40,542 nt of DNA, taken from NCBI GenBank assembly GCA_024742755.1, contig JANSXW010000050.1, positions 1 to 40,542 of the forward strand, written 5' to 3'. Position 1 is the first letter of the stretch, and every line of letters starts with the position of its first letter. This document shows, piece by piece, positions 22,492 through 33,400 of this stretch. The notes below the pieces were generated by a model. That model did no database searches and had not been told where the DNA came from. It was given only the letters and a program-made list of their open reading frames with translations. The position numbers and the translations under genes were made by a program. The DNA is from a bacterium (GTDB lineage: Bacteria > Bacteroidota > Bacteroidia > Chitinophagales > Saprospiraceae).

Positions 22492-25400
22492 ATGCCTCTA
22501 ACTCTGAAAGTTTTTCCTCGAGCAGGGGGAACGCTTTACGGGTATCCGCAATCAGCTGAGTTACCATTTCATCTATTTCTGTTTTTTGAGGTTTGCTTTT
22601 GGCCAGTTTTTCTACAGACAAGGCCGCTTCCTGCTGAGCAGGCATGCCCAGCATCATATAGTTGGGCTTAAGCTGATGTGCCGCCCGGTACACGGTATCC
22701 CAGTCCTCCTGTCCAAGGCCCTCTGACAGCCGGGCTATGTTGCCCGGGGCTTCCTGCAGGAAGGTTTGTATGATTTCCCTGATGAACCCCTTGTCTCCCC
22801 CGCTAAATTCATTAAGGTAAGCAAGGTCAACACTGACAGGTGTGGGGTTGTTCTCGTGCTCTGTATTCATATCTAACTGCTTTTTTTCAGATGAATGGCT
22901 CAATTGCAAACTGTTAAGGATGAGTTCCGATAAGGCAGAAGGGGAAAAGGGCTTGGTGATAAACTGATTCATGCCTGATTCGATCGCGCGCTGTTTTTCA
23001 TCAAGCATGGCGGCGGCTGTAAGCCCGATAATCAGTGTGTTTTGATTGATGTTTTGTTCGTCTGCTCTGATTTGTGCGGTAGCTTCGCAACCATCGAGCT
23101 TAGGCATATGGATATCCATAAGGATAATATCGAAATGGCGTTTGCGGGATTTTTCAATGGCTTCTTCTCCATCGTTGGCCACTTCAAAGTGGCAGCCCCA
23201 TGCCTTTAGGATATGGCTGGCCAGCTTTTGGTTCATAGGGTTGTCTTCCACGAGTAGGACCCAAAGCGACCGGAGCAAGCCCTTATTATGACCGGCATTT
23301 GTAAGTGGGGTAGCCCCCTGACTGTTGTCTTCCTTTTCAGATACCGGTAGGGACAGGTTAAAGATAAAAGCCGTGCCCTTGCCTAGTTCGCTTTCCACCC
23401 GGATATCGCCCCCCATGAGCTCAACCAGCTGCCTGACGATGGATAGCCCGAGCCCGGTCCCTCCATACTTGCGGGTAATGTCCGAATCCGCCTGCTTAAA
23501 GCTCTGGAAGACATACTCCAGCTTCTCGCTGGCAATGCCTATACCGGTATCAAATACCGTAAACTGCAAGTTCATGTGTGTGTCGGTGCGCTCGGTAACC
23601 CGGGCTTTGATGCCTATGGTACCCTGGCTCGTAAACTTGATGGCGTTGCCGAGCAGATTGGTGAAAATCTGGCTCAGGCGGGTGGGGTCGCCGATGAGCT
23701 GCCGGTCTATTTGCTCATCCAGGTCCAGGTTGACGCTCACCGGTTTATCCTTTACTTTAAGCTGGAAGCTCTGCTTGAGGTTGTTCAGTATGCGGCGCAG
23801 GCTGAATGGGCTTGATTCGAGGCTGAGCTGGCTGGCCTCAATTTTGGAGAGGTCCAGTATATTGTCGATAAGGGACAGCAGGCTGTCTGCTGAAAACTTG
23901 AGCGATTCCAGGTAGTCGCGCTGCTCCGGAGTCGGCTGTGTATTGAGCAGCAGGTGTGTCATACCGATCACGGCATTCATGGGCGTGCGGATTTCATGGC
24001 TCATATTGGCCAAAAATTGCCGTTCGGCCTGTATGGCTTTCTCGGCCCGGTTTTTTGCAGCCTGCAGCCGTTCTTCCAGTTGCTTACGCTCTGTGATATC
24101 GTAATGTATGCCGATGTACCCCTTTAGCTGGCCCCGCCGGTCGAGAATGGGCGTGCTGCTGACTATGGCCCAAATGACATTGCCATCCTTGCGCGTAAAC
24201 TGCTGCTCATAAATGACTGCTTCTGAAGCAGCCCGTTCTGCCCGGTACTGTTCGTCGCGGTAAATTTCCGCAGAAGCCACAAAGATATCTCCGGGCCTCC
24301 TGCCGGTAAGTTCGGCTTCTTCGTACCCCAGCATGGTGCAGAACCGGTCAAAAGCCCGGGTGATGATGCCGTGCTCATCTAGCTCCAGCAGCCCCAGCTC
24401 CATATTTTCCAGAATGCCGCGGTACCGTTCCTCACTCTCCTGCAAACGGGCTTTGGCGGTTTCCCTTGCCGTGATGTCATGGCATTGCCAAAGCAGGCCA
24501 AGCTCCTCCGCGCCCGCATTCACAGGGATGGCGTCGAAACAGAGAATCTTCCCATCGGGCATCGTGAACTTCTGATCCGTAGAAAGCGCTCTCGCTTCCA
24601 GGGTTTGCCTGGCCCATTCCTGGAATGCTTCGGGCTGGGTATGCTGTTGGGCGACTTCCTGAAGCAGGATACTGGCTTCGACCCCAATCAGGTCCTCCGG
24701 TGTATATGGGATACGGAACAGCTCGCAGAACACCTTATTGACGAGCAAAGTCTTGCGCCCGGTGTCTTCAAAAAGTATGGCCGCCTGTAAGTTGGCGACG
24801 AGCGCACTGAGCTGGGTGTTGAGCTGGCTGAGCCGGTTTTCGTAGGTATACTGGCTGGTAATGTCTCTTACAATATGCCTCGACCCGGCCCGGTGCCCGC
24901 TCACGCTGCGGATCAGGCTGGAGTTGAACGCTACATACCGTTCCAGCTGCCCGGAGGTCAGTATCCGGCACCGGAAATTGCGGTCGGACTCGAAATCGAG
25001 CAGCTTTTGCAAAAAATATTCAAACTTATCCCGGTCCTCCGGGTGGATAAAGTCGGTGAGCTTGTGCCGGGAAGGTGCTGCTCCGCTTTGACTGGACCCA
25101 ATATCCAGCAAGGCTTCTGCGGCGCGGTTGGCTTTAATGATATGGTCGGTTTCATTGAGAATGACCAGGGAGTCAGACATATTCTCAAACAGGTCACTGT
25201 ATTGGGCCACACTGTTCTCAAGCTGCCCCTGCACCTGATTGACGAGTTGCTGCTGCTCCCTCAGGCGGGCGTGCACCATGCAGGCATCCATGGAAATGCC
25301 AAACTTCACAATAAGCTTGGCAAGCTCCTGCATAGAGTTTAGTTCGAAAGGCCGCTTGCGCCCGGCTTCAAAAATTTGCACAAAGCTGAAGACAGGAAGC

Positions 25401-25750
25401 TGAAAATAGCCGTAGGCGCCACCTCCAAGATGGTCACTGTAAACGAATGGCTGCTCCGGGGCTTCGTTGGTCAGCACTTCCGTAAAGAAAGGTTGTGTTT
25501 CGAGAGCCTTAGGCGTATTGTGGTCTTCGGGGATGAGTGCCGTTTGGTTGTCGTCTTGTTCAGGGTAGGCAAATTCTAGCTGATAGGCACCGTAGGGAGA
25601 CCGCAGCCACAGACCTGCAAAGGTGAGGCTGGTAGACTCAACGAGTTTGCTCAGGAAAACCCTCGCATTCTCCTGAGCGTGGAGTGATGTTCCGATCGCG
25701 AGCGAGAGCTCAAAAAAGCGCTCCAGCTCGGTTCTTTCTATTTGGTGCAT
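22490..25750 (-). CDS. Cytoplasmic hybrid sensor kinase: GAF, three PAS, HisKA, HATPase, REC, HPt
   Basis: 1086 residues, no membrane helix or signal peptide. Order: a GAF-like domain (about 10-170, ASTSLTFAGLW-type core), PAS 1 (about 185-300, ENMSDSLVILNETDHIIKAN), PAS 2 (about 315-430), PAS 3 with PAC (about 440-565, GILENMELGLLELDEHGIITRAF and GYIGIHYDITERKQ). HisKA follows with the phospho-histidine in MSHEIRTPMN near residue 585, then HATPase (GNAIKFTSQG, DTGIGI, GTGLGLSI). A receiver domain carries LLVEDNPMNQ and D in ILMDIHMPKLDG near 878. An HPt domain at the end has its histidine in AAHQLKPNY near 1026. So phosphate passes H-D-H to a separate regulator. It lies 30 bases behind the sigma54 activator gene on the same strand, its obvious partner. 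PAS and GAF domains suggest an intracellular signal such as redox, a small ligand or light; none can be named. Confidence 0.93.
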   Translation of the reverse strand: MHQIERTELERFFELSLAIGTSLHAQENARVFLSKLVESTSLTFAGLWLRSPYGAYQLEFAYPEQDDNQTALIPEDHNTPKALETQPFFTEVLTNEAPEQPFVYSDHLGGGAYGYFQLPVFSFVQIFEAGRKRPFELNSMQELAKLIVKFGISMDACMVHARLREQQQLVNQVQGQLENSVAQYSDLFENMSDSLVILNETDHIIKANRAAEALLDIGSSQSGAAPSRHKLTDFIHPEDRDKFEYFLQKLLDFESDRNFRCRILTSGQLERYVAFNSSLIRSVSGHRAGSRHIVRDITSQYTYENRLSQLNTQLSALVANLQAAILFEDTGRKTLLVNKVFCELFRIPYTPEDLIGVEASILLQEVAQQHTQPEAFQEWARQTLEARALSTDQKFTMPDGKILCFDAIPVNAGAEELGLLWQCHDITARETAKARLQESEERYRGILENMELGLLELDEHGIITRAFDRFCTMLGYEEAELTGRRPGDIFVASAEIYRDEQYRAERAASEAVIYEQQFTRKDGNVIWAIVSSTPILDRRGQLKGYIGIHYDITERKQLEERLQAAKNRAEKAIQAERQFLANMSHEIRTPMNAVIGMTHLLLNTQPTPEQRDYLESLKFSADSLLSLIDNILDLSKIEASQLSLESSPFSLRRILNNLKQSFQLKVKDKPVSVNLDLDEQIDRQLIGDPTRLSQIFTNLLGNAIKFTSQGTIGIKARVTERTDTHMNLQFTVFDTGIGIASEKLEYVFQSFKQADSDITRKYGGTGLGLSIVRQLVELMGGDIRVESELGKGTAFIFNLSLPVSEKEDNSQGATPLTNAGHNKGLLRSLWVLLVEDNPMNQKLASHILKAWGCHFEVANDGEEAIEKSRKRHFDIILMDIHMPKLDGCEATAQIRADEQNINQNTLIIGLTAAAMLDEKQRAIESGMNQFITKPFSPSALSELILNSLQLSHSSEKKQLDMNTEHENNPTPVSVDLAYLNEFSGGDKGFIREIIQTFLQEAPGNIARLSEGLGQEDWDTVYRAAHQLKPNYMMLGMPAQQEAALSVEKLAKSKPQKTEIDEMVTQLIADTRKAFPLLEEKLSELEA

Positions 25751-25780
25751 ATCTGATGGACTGATTGATCGATTGGCAGC

Positions 25781-27151
25781 TTACCCGGCCTGTTCGACAT
25801 CTTCTTTTTCTTCCTTAAGCATACGATAAATCGTCGATTTACCAATATCGAGTTTTTCGGCGACCTTAATGACATCATTTTCATATTTTTTCAGAAAGTG
25901 ATGAATAATCAGTCGCTTATATTCTTCCAGGGTCAGCTCTTCTGTCAGGAAAGCGTCTTCTTTCCGGATACTTCTAAACTGAATATCATCAGCAAGGATG
26001 CCTTCTGATTCATCTGCCATCACGGCTGCGAGCTCGATAACAGCCCGAAGTTCCCGCACATTTCCCGGGAAACTGTAGCCCAGTAGTTTGTTCTTGGCTT
26101 CTTTGGTGAGTATAAGGTTGCTCAGCCCGTTTTGTTTCCGGAACTCCTTAAGGAAGGAATTGGCCAGCAGAAGGACATCGTTGCCGCGGTCTCTGAGCGG
26201 GGGCAGCTCTATCGTTAGCCCCAGAAGCCTGTAATAGAGGTCCTCTCTGAACCGTCCGGCCTTGACCTCTTCGCCCAAATCTTTATGGGTGGCAATAATG
26301 ATCCGGGCATCGAAGGGGATCGGTTCTTCTCCTCCTACCCGCACGATTTCCCGCTCCTGAATAGCCCGGAGCAGTTTGGCTTGCAGGTTGAGGTCCACCT
26401 CGCCAATCTCATCCAGGAATAGCGTGCCCTTGTCCGAAAGTTCGAACTGTCCCTTTTTACGGGTCGCGGCACCGGTGAAGGCTCCTTTTTCGTAGCCAAA
26501 AAGTTCGCTTTCCAGAAGGTCTTTGGGAATGGCGCCCATATTAACGGCCACAAAGCTGCCGTCCCGGCGAGTGGAGTTGTAATGAATGCTTTTGGCGACT
26601 ACCTCCTTGCCTGTCCCGGTTTCTCCGTGGATGGAAACGGTAATATTGGTCCGGACCGCTTTCTCCATCAGCCGGAATACCCGCTGCATGGCCGGGCTCG
26701 CACCAATCACCGACTTGCTAAACTCGTACTTTGCCACGACCTCGCGGCGCAGTTGGTCCACTTCCTCCTCCAGATCGATCTTTTGCTTGATCTGCTTAAT
26801 GTCATTCTCCAGCCGGGCGCGGAAATCCTCACTTTTCGTGATGTAGTCGTAGGCCCCTTCATTGCGGATGAGCTTGACCGCCGTTTCCACGTCTTGCTGG
26901 CCGGACAAAATAACGACCGGTATATTCTGGTCGTAATGCTTAATACGTTCCAGCACTTCCTCCCCCGTCATGTCAGGCAGAGAATAGTCCAGCGAAATAA
27001 GGTGCGGGTTGAGGTTCAGTTTGTCCAGGCAGGCAGCGCCAGTAGCGAATACGTGCACTTCATGATCAGGATTGAGCTCCAGAAAGTACCGGAGCATGCG
27101 CATATATGTCGGATCGTCTTCTACGACGAATATTCTAAAAGAGGTATCCAT
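25781..27151 (-). CDS. NtrC-type sigma54-dependent response regulator
   Basis: 456 residues from the ATG at 27151; the frame continues two codons to a TTG. The receiver (about 5-122) has E12/D13/D14, the phospho-acceptor in LISLDYSLPD near residue 54 and lysine in YITKSED. The AAA+ domain (about 145-375) is complete: Walker A GETGTGKE, the GAFTGA loop (EKGAFTGAATR) that touches sigma54, Walker B GTLFLDEIGE, and arginine-finger region REDLYYRL. The C-terminal Fis-type helix-turn-helix (about 410-450) ends DVIKVAEKLDIGKSTIYRML. It is first in the operon with the hybrid kinase. Sigma54-like promoters lie on both sides of the operon (22182 and 27243), which makes the giant secreted protein and the putative RNA its likely targets. 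The divergent giant gene starts 275 bases away. Confidence 0.95.
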   Translation of the reverse strand: MDTSFRIFVVEDDPTYMRMLRYFLELNPDHEVHVFATGAACLDKLNLNPHLISLDYSLPDMTGEEVLERIKHYDQNIPVVILSGQQDVETAVKLIRNEGAYDYITKSEDFRARLENDIKQIKQKIDLEEEVDQLRREVVAKYEFSKSVIGASPAMQRVFRLMEKAVRTNITVSIHGETGTGKEVVAKSIHYNSTRRDGSFVAVNMGAIPKDLLESELFGYEKGAFTGAATRKKGQFELSDKGTLFLDEIGEVDLNLQAKLLRAIQEREIVRVGGEEPIPFDARIIIATHKDLGEEVKAGRFREDLYYRLLGLTIELPPLRDRGNDVLLLANSFLKEFRKQNGLSNLILTKEAKNKLLGYSFPGNVRELRAVIELAAVMADESEGILADDIQFRSIRKEDAFLTEELTLEEYKRLIIHHFLKKYENDVIKVAEKLDIGKSTIYRMLKEEKEDVEQAG

Positions 27152-27242
27152 GGGCAAATCAGCAAACAGGTTGATGGGTAAGATATTGTTTATGGTGCAA
27201 AATTCCTAACGATGGGTTAGAGAAAACCCCTAAGGGCCGTTT

Positions 27243-27258
27243 TTGGCACGGTTGTTGA
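27243..27258 (+). promoter_or_regulatory. Sigma54-like promoter upstream of the giant secreted protein gene
   Basis: TTGGCACGGTTGTTGA has a perfect -24 element and a -12 element TTGA in place of TTGC, so one of the two invariant dinucleotides (GC) is GA. GG (27245-27246) and GA (27257-27258) are ten bases apart. It shares TTTTGGCACGG with the site at 22182. A start near 27270 leaves a leader of about 157 bases. Small dyads (CTAAC/GTTAG 27206-27220, GGGTT/AACCC 27214-27229) lie just upstream. Confidence 0.5.
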
Positions 27259-27426
27259 ATTGTACTCTGTGCAGGGCATTTTGCGACCCTGGTCAGCGGT
27301 CTTCAGCTCCCCCCTCCCTGACCGTATTCATCGCCCGAGAGGGCCATTATTCATTAACCGATTGATAGCAAGCCGGTCAACTGACCCGGTATTGCCTGTA
27401 AACCGTATTGTCAAAATCAATTAACC

Positions 27427-30400
27427 ATGCACAACTTATTTAACCTTCGGAAAAAGCAGCACCCCCCACAGCCTGCGCCCCTGATGAGCCTGTTACTGGC
27501 GATTATGCTTTTCGCAATCAACCAGGCCTGGGCCACTGATCATGGCACGGAAGCTTACCAGATGCCAACTTGCTCGGCACCTGTATTGAACCCGGTGCAG
27601 TACAATTGCGACGGGTCGGTGACAATAAGTTGGGCATCCGCTCCCGGCGCGAATACCTATTCGGCCGATATCATGAATCAGGGCAACCCCGTCCTCGATT
27701 TTGCGAATATGACGGATACCTTCTTTACGGTAGCTCCCGGCTCACTTGCACCAGGCACAGACTACACCTTCGCAGTGACCTCAGAGTGCGATAACAGCAC
27801 GGCAGCCTCTAATCAGGGCGTTATTGAAGGGGGCGATATTCAAAATCTGTTACCCGTCCTGAGCGTTGCCGGTTCGGAAGGGACCTCCTGCCCGGATGCA
27901 GCAGATGGGATGGCCATGCTTGTGGTCAACGATCAGAGCTGCGGCGCTGCTTACGATATCACTGTAAATGGTGTGACGCAGAGCACAACAAGCGGCACTT
28001 TCGTTACCTTTAGCAACCTGGCCGTAGGCAACTACACGGCAACGCTTACCTTGAATGACCCAGGTACGTGCAACCTGAACAACAGCTGTGTGGATGGCAT
28101 CAGCATAGATTTCTCTATTGCCTCCACTGATAATGAAATGCCATCGCTTGATATTACCTCCAATATCGGCATTACGCCACCTGCGACTTCTACCTTCAAT
28201 TTGCCGGAAGGCAATTGCGGCTTGCAGTTTTTGTGGCTGATCACTACAAGCGACAACTGCAATAACGCTCAGGTGAGTGCCACCATTCAAACCTTTACCA
28301 ATAATGCCGCCGTATTCCCCGGAGGCAGCGTGAACCTGATCAATACCGGAGATGCTTACGTGCTGGAAGGGTTTGCTGCTATTGGCACAAATATCCTTAC
28401 CATCACTTCTTCTGACCAGGATGGCAATCAGGTCACTGCTGAATTTGAAATCGAAATTGTGGACAACCGGCCTCCGGTATTTCAGGGCCCCAGTAGCCTG
28501 TTGGTACAGACCCCTTCCTGTGATAATGAAGTGCCGGTCAACTGGTCCGTCATCGCGATTGATGACTGCGATGTTGATGCCGAAATCATTCAAACGCAGG
28601 GCCCGGCTTCCGGTTCGTACCTGACCCCCGGCACCTATACTGTAGGCTATGAAGCCTTTGACGACTATGGCAATACGGCCACCTACAGCTTTGATATCAC
28701 AGTGGTGCAGGGAGACAGCCCGGCGCCTATCGTGGACGTAAGCGGCAATACACAGTATACGGTAACAGCCTGTGAGACAGATGCATTCGTCATCTTCTCC
28801 GGCAATATTTTTGACTGCAACATCACGCCTGGCACAAACGTGCAGCCCGATATTGAAGTGACAGGCGCACCTTTGAATGTAGGGTACACCAATGTGCAAA
28901 GCGGCTTTGCCTACTTTGAGCTTTCCGGGTTTCTGGACCCCGGGTTTTACGGTGTGAATGTATCTTACCAGGGCGTGGAAGTGAGCAATATCCTGCTGGA
29001 AGTTGTGCAGGAGGCAGACCTGCCCGCACAAGTTACACTGCCCGGCAACTTCACTTACGCCTTGCCTTACTGCCAGGATTCCCTGTGGATCAATATGCAG
29101 GTGCAGGTCACCGACGACTGCGATGAAGTCATCAGCAGCAATGACCTGACAACTACCCTCAATGGCAACGCCCTTGATTTTGATACGAATTTGTCAGAGC
29201 TGGGAAATTTTGTCTACCCTATACTGCTGACGCCAGACTTGGACAGTGCAGAATTGCTCGTCATTTACACTGATGGAGCGGGCAATACCACAGAGGCATT
29301 CACCCGGCTTAATGTAACCAACAAGCCGGATACGATTGCCCCCATCATCATTTATCCTAACCAAAACCTGCAACAGCACCTGAACGCCTGCGCAGAGAGC
29401 CTGACGGAAGTGTGCTTCCAGGTGAAGGCTGTAGATGACTGCTCCGATGAGGTAACCCCCTTTATTCAGCTCATTGGCTCCGGAGGTTCTTTATTTCCGG
29501 TGACCAACACCGTAGGCGACACCTATTGTGCCAACCTGACCCCGGGACAGTACACGGTGAATATCATAGCCACCGATGAGTACGACAACACCCGGCAGGC
29601 GTCTTTCAGTATCGGGATTACACAAGACACGGCACAGTTGGTCAACCTGGCGTGCAACGATCAAATCAACGTAGTTACAGATACGCAGTGCCAGCGTTTG
29701 ATTACGCCGGATATGCTGCTCGACGGCAACTTCGGGTGCCTTACGGATGGTGACTTTAGCATTAGCATCGACGACGCAGACCCTTCCAACGGAGGCATCC
29801 TCGACGGGCATGGACTGTTCTCTTACGAAATTGAACTGGCACCGGGTGTAGATGTCGGCAACGGCTTTATTCCCTGCTGGGGCTATGTTAAAGGCATTGA
29901 CAACAAAGCACCGGAACTTACAGCTCCTGCTGATACCGATGAGGCCGTCATCAATACGAACGGGTTTGTACTGCAGGGTAGCCTGGCAGATACGATGCCT
30001 ACGCTCAACGCGCCCACTTATATTTGCCTGAACGGACTAAGTGGCAACGCTACCCGTTATTACAACCTGCAAACGGTGGAAGCAGATGCAACCGGTTTTT
30101 ATACTTTCCTGGTTGCTTCCGACTTCGCGAACGGGCTGGTCGCTATGGCGCTTTTTGAAGGCAGCTACAGTGCCTCCAATCCTTGTCACAACATCGTGGC
30201 GGAGGGTACCAATCTGCAAGGTACAACTGGGACAGGCATTCCTTACATTGCGTTAAATGTATGGCTGACTGAAGGTACTACCTATACCCTGCTCACCAGC
30301 TCTCAGCAGCCAGCACAAACCGGCAGTTACACCTACACTATATTGGCAAACGGACAAGGACAGGTCGGGCTTTTCGACACCACCTACAACTCGGCTATGG

Positions 30401-33400
30401 TAGAGACTGTCACGTTCTCGCCATTTGCCCTTGCTCCGGTGACGTATAATCAGCCGCTGTTTTGTGAAGACCTGGACTCCCTGCTCAATAACCCGAACAG
30501 CCTTCAGTTCACTGGCTCCCCTGTAATTGAAGATAATTGCGGGGAGGTGACGCTCACTTTTGAAGATACTTACAGCCATTTTGGAGGCGACTGCGGCGTT
30601 ACGGTGATTACAAGGACCTTCACGGCGGTTGATGCAGCAGGCAACAGCTCTACTGCAGTACAGACCATTACGCTGCAACGCCCTGACCCTGAAGTCGATG
30701 TCAATCTGCCAACCAATAACCTGCCTATTGATTGTCAGGCGACCTACGCAACCCTGCCTAACGGCTACCCTTCGCCAACGGTCACAGGCTATCCTTATAT
30801 CAACACTGTTTTTGGGGTGGTAGAGCTCAATTATGCTTTCTGCGATGTAGCAGCTACTTTTCAGGATGGCGCTCAAATCCCACTTTGTGCGGGCGCTTAC
30901 AAGTTTGCCCGTACCTGGCAGGTTTTCGACTGGTGCGATATGAGCACGCTCTTTACCTATCAGCAGTGGATCAAGGTCGGTGACTTTTCCGCACCGGTCG
31001 TAACCGCGCCTGATATTGACTACAACGGGGACGGCGAAATCGACATGCCGGTTTTCTCCAACAGCCCCTTCAGCTGTGAGGCAGCCTTTGAGGCACCCCT
31101 GCCGGTCGTGGAGGAAAATTGCTCCGACTATGAAGTGCATACCGCTATTGTGCGGGAAGATATCGACAGCACATTTGACAACAACGGGCAATTGATCGCT
31201 ACAGAAACGGATACTGTAGTCGTGCGCGTTATCGGCTGGAATGCTCCCAGCCGGGTAGTCTCTGGCATTCCTATTGGTGACTATTACTTCCGCTACACCG
31301 TAACGGATGGCTGTGGTAACAGCACAACGCGTTTCTTCCCATTCGTAGTGGAGGACAACGTAGCGCCTACAGCAGTTTGTGATCAGAATACAGTTGTGTC
31401 CATAGGCGGGCAGGATTACGGCCGCGTTTATGCCGAAGACATCAATAATGGCTCCTGGGACAACTGCGGTGTGGAGAACCTTGCAGTCCGCCGCAATGGC
31501 TACAATAATCAAACCGCGAGCTGCGGGAATGATTTCTCCAACTTCGGCCCCTACGTTGACTTCTTCTGCTGCGATGCCGGGCAGCCCATCATGGTAGAAT
31601 TACGGGTGGTGGATGTCAATGGCAACATCAACACCTGTATGGTACAGGTGGTGCCGGGTGAACTTGCTGTGCCAGAATGTATTGCACCAGCTGATGTTAC
31701 CGTTGATTGCACGGACCTGCCACTGGCCTTCGACACAGAAAACCCTGCAGCGCTTGAGCAGCTGTTCGGCACGGCGACCGCCAACGACAACTGCGGTGCC
31801 ACCACTACGGAGCTGACTCCTATTGTGAATATGAACTGCAATGCCGGTACGATCCTCCGCCGGTTCACCGCCACAGATGGCTTTGGTAACGTGAGCACTG
31901 GCGATTGCCAGCAGCTGATCACCGTAGAGCAGGTGCACAATTATGAAATCCGATTCCCGGCTGATAATGCGGCGGTTTGCGGAGCCACTCAGGCAGATAC
32001 CGTTACTTACAGCGCCCTGGGCTGCGATATGCTTGCCGTTAGCGCTGAAGATGAAATCTTTGAACCCACCAACGGGGAGTGCTACAAAATCTATCGCACC
32101 TGGCGGGTGATGAACTGGTGTCAGTACGATGGTGTAAGCGATCCTTTCATCGTGAGCCGTGACCCGGACTGTGATACCGAGAATGGAGAAGAAGCCGTGT
32201 TCGTCCTCCACCGCCCGGATGGCTTTACCTACATTGACCGGGATAATGACGAAACGGAGCCCAACAATAATCCGCTTGCCAGCGAAAACCTTTGCCAGGG
32301 CTTTGACGACTACTGGCAGCGGGCAGACTACGATGGCGGTTTCTATCAGTACACACAGATCATCTCTGTCTTTGATGAAGCTGCGCCAACGATCAGCTTT
32401 ACACCGGCTTCGCCTTTTTGCAGCCTGGACAACGAGACTTGCGAAGGGCAGGTGGACTACACCTTTAGCGTCAGCGACGACTGCGTGATGGGGACCGCCA
32501 ATAATGATATCCTGGAAGTACGCGTATTCCTGGATGCCGGAAACGATGGCTCCCTGGATATGGAGCTTACCCTAACGGATATGGTAGTAGCCAACTTCCC
32601 GAGCTACGAAGTCAGCGGATCCTTCCCAATCGGCAGCCACCGTTTTGAGGTACAGGTAAGCGATGGCTGCGGCAATAGCACGGTACAGAGCCTGCCTTTT
32701 GAGGTCGTCGATTGTGCAACACCTACACTGTCCTGCCTGAACGGGCTGGCAGTAGAGCTGGATGCCTACGATTCTGATGGCGATGGCATAGCAGACAGCG
32801 GTATCGGTGATGTATGGGCGGATGACTTTGTGATCGGCGACCTGACAGACTGCTCTGGCGAAGTCACCTATTCCATCAACCGCCTGGGCGATCAGCCCAA
32901 TGTGGACAGCACCGGCATCTATTTCAGCTGTGCAGATACCGGTATGGTCCTGGTAGAAGTCTACGCCTGGGACCCGGTGGGCAACAACACCAGCTGTGAA
33001 ACCTTCCTTTTCGTGCAGGATAATGCGAATTATTGCAGCGGTGCTCAGCCCACCGCAGCGGCTGCCGGCAGTATCGAAACACCAGCGGGTGCCCATGTAG
33101 AGGAAGTGGAAGTCAACCTAAGCGGCCAAAACGGTGGCTGGCTGGTGACCGGCGCAGATGGCTCCTTTACCTTTGAGGGCCTCATACCTGGGCAGGACTA
33201 CACCGTGACCCCCTCACGGGATGGCGACGACCTGAATGGCGTTTCCACCTTCGACCTCCTGCTCATGAACAAGCATATTCTGGGGATTCAGCCGTTCAGC
33301 ACGCCCTACCAGATTATTGCAGCGGACGTCAACAACTCGGGCAATGTGTCCACCTTGGACATGATCGTACTGCGGAAACTCATCCTGGGTGACGAAATTG

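Noticed and set aside
30253..31512. 419-codon minus-strand frame
   Set aside because: Antisense to the giant secreted protein; similar frames recur along that gene because of its repeated composition.
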